Made by a program: the position numbers and the translations under genes
Notes under the pieces: model-generated
Told to the model about the DNA's origin: nothing
Seen by the model: the letters and a program-made list of their open reading frames with translations, nothing else
The model's database searches: none
In this document: in pieces, positions 1-6,349 of the stretch
Position numbering within the stretch: position 1 is the first letter of the stretch
Layout of the letters: the number at the start of each line of letters is the position of its first letter
Source: Anaerolineaceae bacterium UBA700
GTDB taxonomy: Bacteria > Chloroflexota > Anaerolineae > Anaerolineales > Anaerolineaceae
Direction of reading: 5' to 3'
Length of the DNA: 11,602 nt
Assembly (NCBI GenBank): GCA_002298885.1
Contig: DBMK01000050.1
Coordinates: 1-11,602, forward strand

Positions 1-23
1 GGAGAGGGGTCGGGGGTGAGGTG

Positions 24-76
24 AAAAAAACGTTGTCTTTTTAGGGTTTGGCGGCTGGCTTAGCCAGCCGCCAAAC
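24..76 (-). terminator. Inverted repeat after the slipin gene, probable transcription terminator
   Basis: Positions 46-60 and 62-76 are perfect 15-base inverted repeats around a single T. As RNA this gives a 14-bp GC-rich stem with a 3-nt loop. It starts 20 bp past the stop of the slipin gene, where transcription of the GntR-slipin unit should end. On the minus strand the T-run (seven T, 30-24) begins only 15 nt after the stem, so this is not a textbook intrinsic terminator. It may act as an mRNA 3' end stabiliser or need help from a termination factor. The plus-strand side has no T-run. Confidence 0.55.
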
Positions 77-96
77 TCAATAAAGAATTCCCCCGC

Positions 97-1080
97 CTAT
101 TCCTTCGGCGGCAGCGCCATGTTCTGCCCCATGGCCACCATCCCGCTCAGCCCGCCCAGGTTCATCGTATCTACCGCGCTGCTGGGCACGATGACCAGGG
201 CGCCTTTCTCCTTCAGGCCTTCGAAGAGCATGTTCATCGCCCGCAGGTGCAGGGCGGTGGGGTTGTTGGCGTAGGCCTTGGAAGCCTCGGCAAAGCTGTC
301 GGCCACCTGCATTTCGGCCTCGCCCAGGATGACCCGGCTCTGGCGCTCGCGCTCGGCCTGCGCCTGCTGGCTCATGGCGTCTTCCAGGCCCTGCGGGATA
401 ATCACGTCGCGGATCTCGACGCTCTGCACCGAGATGCCCCAGGGGGTGGTGCGCTCGTCGATGATCTTCTGCAGGTCGGCATCCATCTTGGCGCGCCCAA
501 CCAGGATGTCCGCCAGGGTCATCTGGCCGATCACTTCGCGCAGGGCAGTCTGCGAGGCCCAGGTGATCGTAGCCCGGTAATCCTCCACTTCGAGCGCCGC
601 TTTCTCAGCATCCCAAACCAGCCAGAACAACACGGCATCCACATCCACCGGCACGGTATCCTTGGTCAGCGTTTTCTCGGCGTTGAAGGGGGTCACCATC
701 ACGCGGTGATCGATCCACACCGGGGTGGTGTCAGCGATGGGGATGATCCAGAACATGCCCGGCCCGCGCAGCCCGCGGAACTTGCCCAGGCGCAGGACTA
801 CCGCTTTTTCCCATACGCGCGCCACCTTGAGGGCGAACAGCACATAGGTGCCCGCCAGGACGAAGACGATAACAAAGATTTCGAGGACCGTCTCTGAAAC
901 CTGTTTATCCATCAGGATCGCGCCGAGTATGGTGATCAGGTAAATAACGGTTGCCACGAACCCGGCCATGCCGCTGATGTGGATATTATCCGGCATTTTG
1001 GGCGCTAATACCTTTTGAATGGTCGAGGTACCGCCATCCTGCGCTGCCGTAGACTGAGAAGATGATTTCATTTTTGCCAT
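97..1080 (-). CDS. SPFH/band 7 (slipin, stomatin-like) membrane protein
   Basis: This 327-residue protein belongs to the SPFH/stomatin/prohibitin superfamily, which forms oligomeric scaffolds on membranes and is linked to membrane microdomains and stress tolerance. Residues 1-36 are polar. Two hydrophobic segments follow at about 38-57 and 65-84, then the SPFH domain from about 86 with slipin hallmarks: a glycine-rich RGPGMFW stretch at 105-111 and the TKDTVPVDVDAVLFW stretch at 139-153. A glutamine/alanine/glutamate-rich helical part at 235-290 should form the coiled coil, and residues 300-327 form a short Gly/Met-rich tail. Most slipins are about 250-280 residues, so the N-terminal extension is long. 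The start is supported by GAGG 5 nt upstream. It lies 78 bp after the GntR gene and is probably cotranscribed with it. The NfeD protease partner often found beside slipins is absent from this window. The family call is firm; the physiological role is unknown. Confidence 0.93.
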   Translation of the reverse strand: MAKMKSSSQSTAAQDGGTSTIQKVLAPKMPDNIHISGMAGFVATVIYLITILGAILMDKQVSETVLEIFVIVFVLAGTYVLFALKVARVWEKAVVLRLGKFRGLRGPGMFWIIPIADTTPVWIDHRVMVTPFNAEKTLTKDTVPVDVDAVLFWLVWDAEKAALEVEDYRATITWASQTALREVIGQMTLADILVGRAKMDADLQKIIDERTTPWGISVQSVEIRDVIIPQGLEDAMSQQAQAERERQSRVILGEAEMQVADSFAEASKAYANNPTALHLRAMNMLFEGLKEKGALVIVPSSAVDTMNLGGLSGMVAMGQNMALPPKE

Positions 1081-1158
1081 TTTTTCCTCGCAATATTTCT
1101 TTTCTGTTTTTCTCCTGCGGCTGCTGGTGGGAACCCGGGGATTCCGCAGGGGTTTGGG

Positions 1159-1599
1159 TCAAGCCGCGAAGTGCGACAGGCGGCTTGAAATCTCTTGATC
1201 GAAGGCAGTTTTGATCTCCTCCGGGGTGAACCCCTGTTGGATTGCCTCGTCGATAAATTCTTGGGTCAGGCGGCTGGCCTGCCCGCTCCGATCGATTTCC
1301 GGAACGGACGCCAACTGCTCTTCATTCGTTTTTTCGTTGCCCACGTTTTCCTCCCAAATGTAGGTCCCGCGGCCGCGCTGGGTAGAGATCAAGCGCTGCT
1401 CGTCCAGGATGCGATAGGCGCGGGCGACGGTGCTGAAATTGATACGCAGATCGATCGCCATCTCGCGCACGGTGGGGAGCTGGTCGCCCGGCTTCAAAAT
1501 ACCGTCGCGAACCAGCTTCTCGACCTGGCGCACGATCTGGAGAAAGATCGGCTCCTGAGAACGAAAATCCAGGCGGATCTGCCCGACAAGTGAGTTCAA
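1159..1599 (-). CDS. GntR-family transcriptional regulator, YtrA-like
   Basis: This is a 146-residue DNA-binding regulator. Residues 14-80 form a GntR-type winged helix: the PIFLQI entry, then GDQLPTVREMA before the recognition helix INFSTVARAYRIL, and the RGRGTY wing. The C-terminal part is only about 65 residues, mostly charged and helical, and too short for the FadR, HutC or MocR effector domains. This fits the YtrA subfamily, whose members often repress their own operon and neighbouring membrane-protein or transporter genes. The start codon is TTG: a strong AGGAGG lies 7 nt upstream and no in-frame ATG is better placed. It is first in a unit with the slipin gene, so the slipin is its most likely target besides itself. 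The ligand is unknown. Its leader carries tandem octamers that could be its operator. Confidence 0.92.
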   Translation of the reverse strand: MNSLVGQIRLDFRSQEPIFLQIVRQVEKLVRDGILKPGDQLPTVREMAIDLRINFSTVARAYRILDEQRLISTQRGRGTYIWEENVGNEKTNEEQLASVPEIDRSGQASRLTQEFIDEAIQQGFTPEEIKTAFDQEISSRLSHFAA

Positions 1600-1606
1600 T
1601 AGGGCG

Positions 1607-1612
1607 CCTCCT
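1607..1612 (-). promoter_or_regulatory. Ribosome binding site selecting a TTG start for the GntR gene
   Basis: The minus strand reads AGGAGG, ending 7 nt before the TTG at 1599-1597. This match to the anti-Shine-Dalgarno sequence is what decides the non-ATG start. The weak TTG codon would keep regulator levels low. Confidence 0.75.
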
Positions 1613-1660
1613 AATGTTTCATTGAGTTATTGTTGCATTGTTTCTTTGTTTTATTGTATC
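1613..1660 (-). repeat. Six tandem 8-nt units in the GntR leader, possible operator
   Basis: On the plus strand the units are AATGTTTC, ATTGAGTT, ATTGTTGC, ATTGTTTC, TTTGTTTT and ATTGTATC, in perfect 8-nt register with consensus ATTGTTTC. The left end abuts the AGGAGG ribosome binding site of the GntR gene, and the right end contains the -10 box of its promoter. As mRNA the leader reads as A-rich units ending mostly in CAAT. The position suggests an autoregulatory operator for the GntR protein. Alternatively, the CAA-rich leader may simply be unstructured RNA that favours translation. Confidence 0.6.
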
Positions 1661-1680
1661 TCGGTTTTGGGATTTGTCAA
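1653..1680 (-). promoter_or_regulatory. Sigma-70-type promoter for the GntR-slipin unit
   Basis: On the minus strand a perfect -35 box TTGACA (1680-1675) is separated by 16 nt from a -10 box TACAAT (1658-1653), which has one mismatch to consensus. The expected transcription start is near 1646, giving a leader of about 47 nt. The -35 box overlaps the TGA stop codon of the upstream methyltransferase gene (1679-1677), so the promoter partly lies in the end of that gene. There is no visible terminator between the two, and read-through from upstream is possible. Confidence 0.75.
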
Positions 1681-2411
1681 GTGGTATTTTTTCTTCCCCC
1701 AAAAAGGGCCAGCTCGAATACCTTGAAAAAGCAGTCCACGTCCACGAACCCGATCTCGTTCAGCCACTGGCACTGCAAATCCAGCGGCGCCAGGAGATTC
1801 TCTTTTTTATCCGGGCGGTTGTAAAAGGTGTCGGCGACTTCCTGGCGTGTCTTCAGAGTGTCGCTTCGGCGGTGGAAAGCATGCAGGTTGTCGATGAAGA
1901 ATTCGTCGAAAAGGTGTTCCCCCGCTTTGGATGCGGATGATACGTGCTCGAGGTTGAGGAACACGCCGCCCGCAGAAAGCAGGTCGTAAATCTCGGCGTA
2001 GAGGCTCTTTTTGCGCTCGTCAGGCTGGTGATGGATGGCGTACCCCGACACCACGAGGTCGAACGGGGCGTGCGCCGCCACCGATTCGCGCCAGGCCGGA
2101 GTGGAAAAATCCGCCTTGACCACGGCGGCCCTGGGCTGGCTGCCGAGGGCGGCGCGGGCGGCCTGCAGCATCGGTTCCGAAAAGTCAGCGAAGATCCCCT
2201 GGGATTGGGGCAGGGCGTCCAGCAGCACGCACCCCAGAATCCCGTCGCCGCAGCCCAGGTCGAGGAATCGCCCCGCCGCCGGCGCCCAGAGCTGGGCAAT
2301 CCGGGCCAGAACGGCCAGTTGCAGATCGGCGCCGGGCATGGCCCCGCGTACGCCCTTGAGGAAGGTATTGGCTACTTCAGCGTTCTGCCATTGGCTCTTA
2401 TTGTTGGACAT
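1677..2411 (-). CDS. Class I SAM-dependent methyltransferase
   Basis: This 244-residue cytoplasmic enzyme is predicted to transfer a methyl (or related) group from S-adenosylmethionine; the substrate is unknown. The Rossmann-fold SAM site is clear: motif I FLDLGCGDG at 49-57, an acidic residue after strand 2 (FADFSE, 74-79), KADF at 99-102 and VVSGYAIHH at 120-128 (motif IV region). The order of motifs and the length recall CmoA-like and related small-molecule methyltransferases, but I do not see enough to call it CmoA. A lysine/phenylalanine-rich end (CFFKVFELALFGGRK, 227-241) closes the fold. GAGGTG lies 4 nt before the ATG. It is the last gene of the esterase-CPBP protease-methyltransferase operon, 21 bp after the CPBP gene. 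The family is certain; the reaction is not. Confidence 0.9.
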   Translation of the reverse strand: MSNNKSQWQNAEVANTFLKGVRGAMPGADLQLAVLARIAQLWAPAAGRFLDLGCGDGILGCVLLDALPQSQGIFADFSEPMLQAARAALGSQPRAAVVKADFSTPAWRESVAAHAPFDLVVSGYAIHHQPDERKKSLYAEIYDLLSAGGVFLNLEHVSSASKAGEHLFDEFFIDNLHAFHRRSDTLKTRQEVADTFYNRPDKKENLLAPLDLQCQWLNEIGFVDVDCFFKVFELALFGGRKNTT

Positions 2412-2432
2412 TATTCACCTCACTGATCACTG

Positions 2433-3368
2433 CTAACCACCCGGCGTGATGGAGCCAATTGCCAGGAATGCAAAAATGAGCACATCCTGCAAAAAGTGCA
2501 GGAACCAGGCCCAGAAGAGGCCGTGTGTCTCCAGCATAGATTTTGCCAGAAGCCAGCCCAGGAAACATGCCAGCAGCACGCCGACAACCCCATAAGGGAT
2601 ACCATAGTAGTGGAGAATGCCAAAATAAGCCGCCACCAGCCACAGGGCTTGCTGCTTGCCAACCACACCTGCCAGTACTGCCAGGAAGGATGCCTTGTAG
2701 GTCATTTCTTCGTTGAATGCATTCAGCGCAGCCGCGAGCAGCACAGCCGGTAGAAATGGCAGGGCTTTGACCACAAGGTCCAGTTGAGGCTGCCCGGCGA
2801 TGACCAGAAATGCCAGAGTGCCAAGGCTGAGGTAAATGGCGAAACTGCGCCCAAATGTGTTCCACTTCGCCCCGGGCTTCACCCCCAACCATTTAACCGG
2901 CTCTACGGGTGCTGCGGTATCGCCCCAAGCCAGGAAAAATGTGCCGCGCTTCTTTTTCAGAAGGAATAAAAAGGCAATGATGGTCAGCGTCACAATCAGG
3001 CCCAATGATTTTTCGGGCAGCATGTAGACGTTGAAGGATGGGTTGTTCAGGCTTGTTTGATAGAAGGGCAGTTGGTCGACCCAGTTATAGACCAACCATT
3101 CGGCGCTCACCAGCACAATAAACAGTCCGAAAAACGGTCGCAGGCAGCGGATGGCTTTCCAGAGAAATGTCAGCGTAAAACCCGCCAAAACGATCGCCGC
3201 TGAAATGCCTGATTGCAGGGCATCTGAAACCGGGACGTGGAAGATTTCCTGCAAGATGATTTTGAATAGCCCAATTGTGAGAATACCTGCCCAGGCTGCA
3301 GCAAGGACGCCAATTTGCGTCTGTGTCCCTTTTATTGCCTGTCCCTCCAGCATCCCGTAATTATTCAT
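2433..3368 (-). CDS. CPBP-family intramembrane protease homologue with EExxxK motif
   Basis: This 311-residue multi-span membrane protein has the active-site pattern of the CPBP (CAAX protease/bacteriocin-processing, Abi) family: E220-E221 with K225, F249xxxH253 and H291xxxD295, all in the C-terminal membrane half. The usual first motif is EExxxR; here lysine replaces the arginine. Hydrophobic spans are visible at about 20-40, 53-70, 78-94, 120-137, 178-192, 203-216, 240-258, 259-275 and 284-305. Family members are glutamate-type membrane proteases acting on prenylated proteins, bacteriocins or anti-sigma factors. The substrate here is unknown. The ATG overlaps the end of the upstream esterase gene by 8 nt and lacks a Shine-Dalgarno sequence, so it is probably translated by coupling. 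An ATG at codon 6 is an alternative start. Confidence 0.86.
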   Translation of the reverse strand: MNNYGMLEGQAIKGTQTQIGVLAAAWAGILTIGLFKIILQEIFHVPVSDALQSGISAAIVLAGFTLTFLWKAIRCLRPFFGLFIVLVSAEWLVYNWVDQLPFYQTSLNNPSFNVYMLPEKSLGLIVTLTIIAFLFLLKKKRGTFFLAWGDTAAPVEPVKWLGVKPGAKWNTFGRSFAIYLSLGTLAFLVIAGQPQLDLVVKALPFLPAVLLAAALNAFNEEMTYKASFLAVLAGVVGKQQALWLVAAYFGILHYYGIPYGVVGVLLACFLGWLLAKSMLETHGLFWAWFLHFLQDVLIFAFLAIGSITPGG

Positions 3369-4323
3369 GTGTTATTTTATTGTAGTGATTTTTGGGTTGA
3401 TTGTCACCCCGAATCGGATGCTGTTGGAAGAAGTCCCACATCACTCGGGTGGCGTCGATATCCTGCGTGGTGTGCCCGACGATGACCCCCGGCAAGTAGC
3501 CTCCGCCGGGCCAGGAATGCCCGCCGTTGGCGACCTCGTAAAACACCACCTCGGCATTTTGGTCGCAGGCTGCATACTGCTTTCCGATCACCTCGCCCTG
3601 TCGCGGCAGGTCAAGCGGCTCGGTGCTGCAGCCGTTTTTGGCGGCGAGGGCCTGCACCCATTCTTTGATATCCGGAAACGGATAGTCGAACGACCGGCTG
3701 GGCCCTCCGCCAAACGGCACGATTGGATCGCGAACGCCATGGAAGATAATCGCCGGCACCGGCCGCGCCGGGTTGTATTCCGCCCACGGCAGCAAATACG
3801 CCCCCGCCACGCCCCCAAAGGCGGCGATACGCCCGGATAACTTCGCCGCCAGCAGGAAGGACATGCCCCCGCCGTTCGACAGGCCGTTTGCATAGATGCG
3901 GGCCGGGTCGATGGCATATTCCGCTTCCAGCCGGTCGATCAGGTCGGAGATAAACTGCACTTCGTCCATACAGCCCTGCCCGGCTGTGTGCCAATGCAGC
4001 GGGAAACCGCTGCCGCAGGGGTAAACCACGATGATATTGTTCTCCTCGGCGACCCGGTTCCAGCGGCTGATCTCCATCTGGTGGGCCGGCCACTCGGCAA
4101 AGCCGTGGATGCTGATCACCAGCGGCGAAGGCTTATCCGGGCGGTAGCTCTTGGGCACGTATAAGAGGTAGCGCCGCTTCTTTCCTCCGGAAAGGATCAC
4201 TTTATCGGCGCGCCGGACCTGGAAGAAGAGCAGGGAAGCCGCCGCAGCGATGGCGAGGAACACAACCCCGGCCGCGGCCACCAGGGCGGTGAGGATAATC
4301 CTGAAAGGAGAATAAGATTTCAT
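3361..4323 (-). CDS. Membrane-anchored PHB-depolymerase/feruloyl-esterase-like hydrolase (LpqC type)
   Basis: This 320-residue alpha/beta hydrolase has an N-terminal hydrophobic segment (about 8-35) followed by positive charges (VRRADK), so it is either anchored with the enzyme outside or carries an uncleaved signal. A catalytic triad can be read directly: S149 in GLSNGG, D199 in HGVRDPIVPF and H269 in NGGHSWPGG. ISIHGF (70-75) should provide the oxyanion hole. This pattern matches the LpqC/PHB depolymerase/feruloyl esterase family, which cleaves esters in polyesters or plant cell-wall material. The native substrate cannot be told from sequence. No dedicated binding module is present. It is the first gene of an operon with the CPBP protease (8-nt overlap) and a methyltransferase. 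No Shine-Dalgarno sequence precedes the ATG; the upstream DNA is AT-rich with a possible -10 box 11 nt before it. Confidence 0.88.
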   Translation of the reverse strand: MKSYSPFRIILTALVAAAGVVFLAIAAAASLLFFQVRRADKVILSGGKKRRYLLYVPKSYRPDKPSPLVISIHGFAEWPAHQMEISRWNRVAEENNIIVVYPCGSGFPLHWHTAGQGCMDEVQFISDLIDRLEAEYAIDPARIYANGLSNGGGMSFLLAAKLSGRIAAFGGVAGAYLLPWAEYNPARPVPAIIFHGVRDPIVPFGGGPSRSFDYPFPDIKEWVQALAAKNGCSTEPLDLPRQGEVIGKQYAACDQNAEVVFYEVANGGHSWPGGGYLPGVIVGHTTQDIDATRVMWDFFQQHPIRGDNQPKNHYNKITHE

Positions 4324-4334
4324 TGCTAATTAGA

Positions 4335-4340
4335 AATATA
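4335..4340 (-). promoter_or_regulatory. Possible -10 box for the esterase operon
   Basis: The minus strand reads TATATT, 11 nt before the ATG of the esterase gene, inside a strikingly AT-rich 136-bp gap that follows a terminator. No convincing -35 box lies at 16-18 nt. A palindrome TTGGT-6-ACCAA (4365-4380) just upstream could be an operator. If this -10 is used, the 5' leader would be only a few nucleotides long, in line with the missing ribosome binding site. Confidence 0.3.
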
Positions 4341-4395
4341 TAGCTCAACGAGCAAAATTATGATTTGGTTATTTGACCAATAAGATATCCAGTTA

Positions 4396-4414
4396 ATTTC
4401 ACTCAGAATGAAAT
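4396..4414 (-). repeat. Second hairpin behind the terminator
   Basis: The minus strand ATTTCATTCTGAGTGAAAT folds into an 8-bp stem (one G-T pair) with a 3-nt loop. It starts 8 nt after the T-run of the terminator at 4423-4446 and has nearly the same arms (TTTCATT / gTGAAA). It may be a back-up terminator or a decayed copy. It has no T-run of its own. Confidence 0.4.
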
Positions 4415-4422
4415 GATAAGCT

Positions 4423-4446
4423 AAAAAATTTTCATTATCAATGAAA
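4423..4446 (-). terminator. Intrinsic terminator of the methyltransferase-oxidoreductase-deacetylase operon
   Basis: On the minus strand a perfect 7-bp stem with a 3-nt loop (TTTCATT-GAT-AATGAAA, 4446-4430) is followed directly by ATTTTTT. It begins 13 nt after the stop of the deacetylase gene. The stem is AT-rich, which makes it weaker than usual, but its geometry and position are those of an intrinsic terminator. Confidence 0.7.
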
Positions 4447-4459
4447 TCATTATTTGAGT

Positions 4460-5323
4460 TTAGGCCGTCTTTTCTGTCCATACCGCCTGCAGCGCCCTGT
4501 AATCCAACAGGATGACGCCCTCTTTTTCCACCAGTTTTTTGGCGTCCGGCGAGGTAAAAAAATCGGTATCTGCCTGGCGGAAGCGCTTGCTGCCAGGCTC
4601 GATGGCCAGTAGCTCGGGCGTGTCGAGGCCGGGATGCACCGCCCACTCGCTCAGGCCGGCGGGCAATTCGTGCAGCAGTTGGGCATAACGCGCCGGTTTG
4701 GTGCTTGCGTCCATGAGGTAGCTGTCTAAAAAGTCGGTATCGTTGGCGGGCAGGCCCTGATTGTGCACTTTTTCGATCGCACCTCGGCCCCTTACCCGCA
4801 GCGCCAGCCCGTATTCCTTTGCCAGCCGGATCATCAGGTCGAAAATATCCATCCTGCCGCCCAGCCGCAGTGCATGCCAATCCAGATGGGTGGGCTTGAG
4901 CCCGGCTGCCAGTACGGCCTCGATCTGCGCCCGGAATTCCAATTCCAGTTGGTCCAATCTCAGCTCGGCCAGGGCCGCATGCCGGGCTTCGAAATTATAG
5001 AAATACCCCCTCCGGTCGACTAGTGATGGCACCTTTTCCGGGGCGGTCAGCGGGCCCCAGCGGAAATCATCCGAGTCGCTGATCGCGGTGAGGTGGACGC
5101 CGAAGGGAATTTCGGGATGATCGGCAAGGAAATGCATGGCCTGCGGCGCCCACGGGCAGGGCACCATCAAGGTTGTCGAGCGGACCACGCCCACCTGGAG
5201 CACACGGATGATGGCAGCGTTGATCGCCTGGCACATTCCAAAATCGTCGGCGTTGATAATCAGCAAGCGCGCCTCTGGCGGATATCCCAGCAGGCGGTTG
5301 GTGTTGCCAGTATTCATGAGCAT
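4460..5323 (-). CDS. YdjC/ChbG-family carbohydrate deacetylase-like protein
   Basis: This 287-residue protein belongs to the YdjC/ChbG/HpnK group of metal-dependent amidohydrolases, which remove acetyl groups from N-acetylated sugars such as chitooligosaccharides or sugar-modified lipids. Diagnostic parts are the NADDFG motif (24-29, catalytic and metal-binding aspartates), GVHLT (75-79), HLDWH (146-150) and AVHPG (228-232). After HLDWH the further histidines present in many ChbG proteins (HxDSHxHxH type) are replaced by ALRLGGRMD, marking a divergent subfamily with a possibly different substrate. There is no signal peptide, so it acts in the cytoplasm. It starts 11 bp after the flavin oxidoreductase gene and ends before a clear terminator, as the last gene of the unit. 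ATG codons at positions 1 and 3 are both possible; neither has a strong ribosome binding site. Confidence 0.87.
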   Translation of the reverse strand: MLMNTGNTNRLLGYPPEARLLIINADDFGMCQAINAAIIRVLQVGVVRSTTLMVPCPWAPQAMHFLADHPEIPFGVHLTAISDSDDFRWGPLTAPEKVPSLVDRRGYFYNFEARHAALAELRLDQLELEFRAQIEAVLAAGLKPTHLDWHALRLGGRMDIFDLMIRLAKEYGLALRVRGRGAIEKVHNQGLPANDTDFLDSYLMDASTKPARYAQLLHELPAGLSEWAVHPGLDTPELLAIEPGSKRFRQADTDFFTSPDAKKLVEKEGVILLDYRALQAVWTEKTA

Positions 5324-5334
5324 TCCGTCTTCTT

Positions 5335-6324
5335 TTATGATTTTATAAGCGGCATCAGGTAACGGACGTACTCATCCAGGCAGGCCGGGTCGCCGTTCAG
5401 GGGTTGGAATACGAGCGAGTCCGCACCCGTTTCCATCCAGCGCCGCACGGCACCGGCTGCCTGGTCAGGCGTTCCGGTGGCCGCGAAAGCATCCAGCCAT
5501 GCCTCCGGCATCTGCCGGGCCACTCCTTCGGCGCCGTGCGCCTGCACGAAAGTTTCGACCTCTGCCGCAATGCCCAGCGCGTCCATTTGCACGTCCGCCC
5601 AGGGCAGCCGGTCTGCCAGCGCCCGGCGCACGGCGGCCCGCGCCGCTGCCCCATCCGGGTTCACTTTGGCGTCCAGGTACACAACCACGTGCTGGCGGCT
5701 GCGCCCGGCTTCGGCCATCCCGGCGCGGATATGGCCCAGCGCCCATTCCACGTAGGCCGGCGAGGACATGCCGGTCAGGATGGTGCCGTCGCCAACCCGC
5801 CCGGCCAGCCGCAGCGATTTTTCGCGCATCGCCCCGACGTGCAGCGGGGGGACCAGGGCCGGCGTGGTCTGCATCTGCACCCGGTCCAAATGCACCTGCT
5901 CGCCCGCGAGGGTGACGACCTCGCCGTTCAACAACCGGCGCACCGCGCTCACCGTCTCCTGCAGCGCCTTCATGGAGGATTTCGGCGCCGCGCCGATCTG
6001 CGTCATCCAGGTCCCCACCCCGTGCCCAAAGCCCGGCATGAATCGCCCGGGGAAGGCCCGCGCCAGGGTGGTGATTTCCATGGCCGCGAACAGCGGGTTG
6101 TAGGCCGTTGCCGGCAGCAGGCCGATGCCCACCTTGAGCCGCTCGGTGGCCGATAGGGCGATAGCCGCCGAGGTGAAGGCTCCCGGCAGGAAACAGTCAT
6201 CCCACAGCCATAATTCATCGAAGCCGCCCGCCTCCGCCCGCCGGGCGTAACCGGCGAGAGATTCGGGTGGAAAGGTTGGGTGGAAGATCACCCCCAGTGC
6301 GGGCCTGGATTTTGTTTCAACCAT
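5335..6324 (-). CDS. LLM-class (luciferase-like) flavin-dependent oxidoreductase
   Basis: This 329-residue TIM-barrel enzyme of the bacterial-luciferase-like superfamily uses FMN or coenzyme F420. Recognisable family segments are the first strand LGVIF (10-14), GFDELWLWDD (34-43), RLKVGIGLLPATAYNPL (62-78), the TTLARAFPGRFMPGFGHG stretch (85-102) and PLHVGAMREKSLRLAGRVGDG (160-180). GPGFG-like glycine patterns and the order of strands fit the F420-type branch, but the cofactor cannot be fixed from sequence. The reaction and substrate are unknown. It lies between a SAM methyltransferase (25 bp upstream) and a YdjC/ChbG-type deacetylase (11 bp downstream), which suggests a shared small-molecule pathway. 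An AAGGAG 5 nt before the ATG supports the start. The gene is visibly GC-richer than its neighbours, and long antisense open frames across it are an effect of that. Confidence 0.92.
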   Translation of the reverse strand: MVETKSRPALGVIFHPTFPPESLAGYARRAEAGGFDELWLWDDCFLPGAFTSAAIALSATERLKVGIGLLPATAYNPLFAAMEITTLARAFPGRFMPGFGHGVGTWMTQIGAAPKSSMKALQETVSAVRRLLNGEVVTLAGEQVHLDRVQMQTTPALVPPLHVGAMREKSLRLAGRVGDGTILTGMSSPAYVEWALGHIRAGMAEAGRSRQHVVVYLDAKVNPDGAAARAAVRRALADRLPWADVQMDALGIAAEVETFVQAHGAEGVARQMPEAWLDAFAATGTPDQAAGAVRRWMETGADSLVFQPLNGDPACLDEYVRYLMPLIKS

Positions 6325-6349
6325 GATGGCTCCTTCTATGCTGAACTGC

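Noticed and set aside
247..897. A 216-codon plus-strand open frame opposite the slipin gene
   Set aside because: Shadow of the slipin coding sequence; no domain and no convincing ribosome binding site.
1115..1149. Inverted repeat CTGCGG...CCGCAG between the GntR and slipin genes as a terminator
   Set aside because: The stem is only 6 bp with a loop of over 20 nt and no T-run on the minus strand; the two genes are more likely cotranscribed.
4326..4880. A minus-strand frame that overlaps the deacetylase and runs through the AT-rich gap
   Set aside because: Most of it is an alternative frame of the deacetylase gene, and its end passes through the terminator hairpins; no recognisable fold.
5404..6156. 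A 250-codon open frame on the plus strand opposite the flavin oxidoreductase gene
   Set aside because: It is antisense to a well-supported gene in GC-rich DNA, has no recognisable domain, and its composition (many H, R, G, P) is that of a shadow frame.
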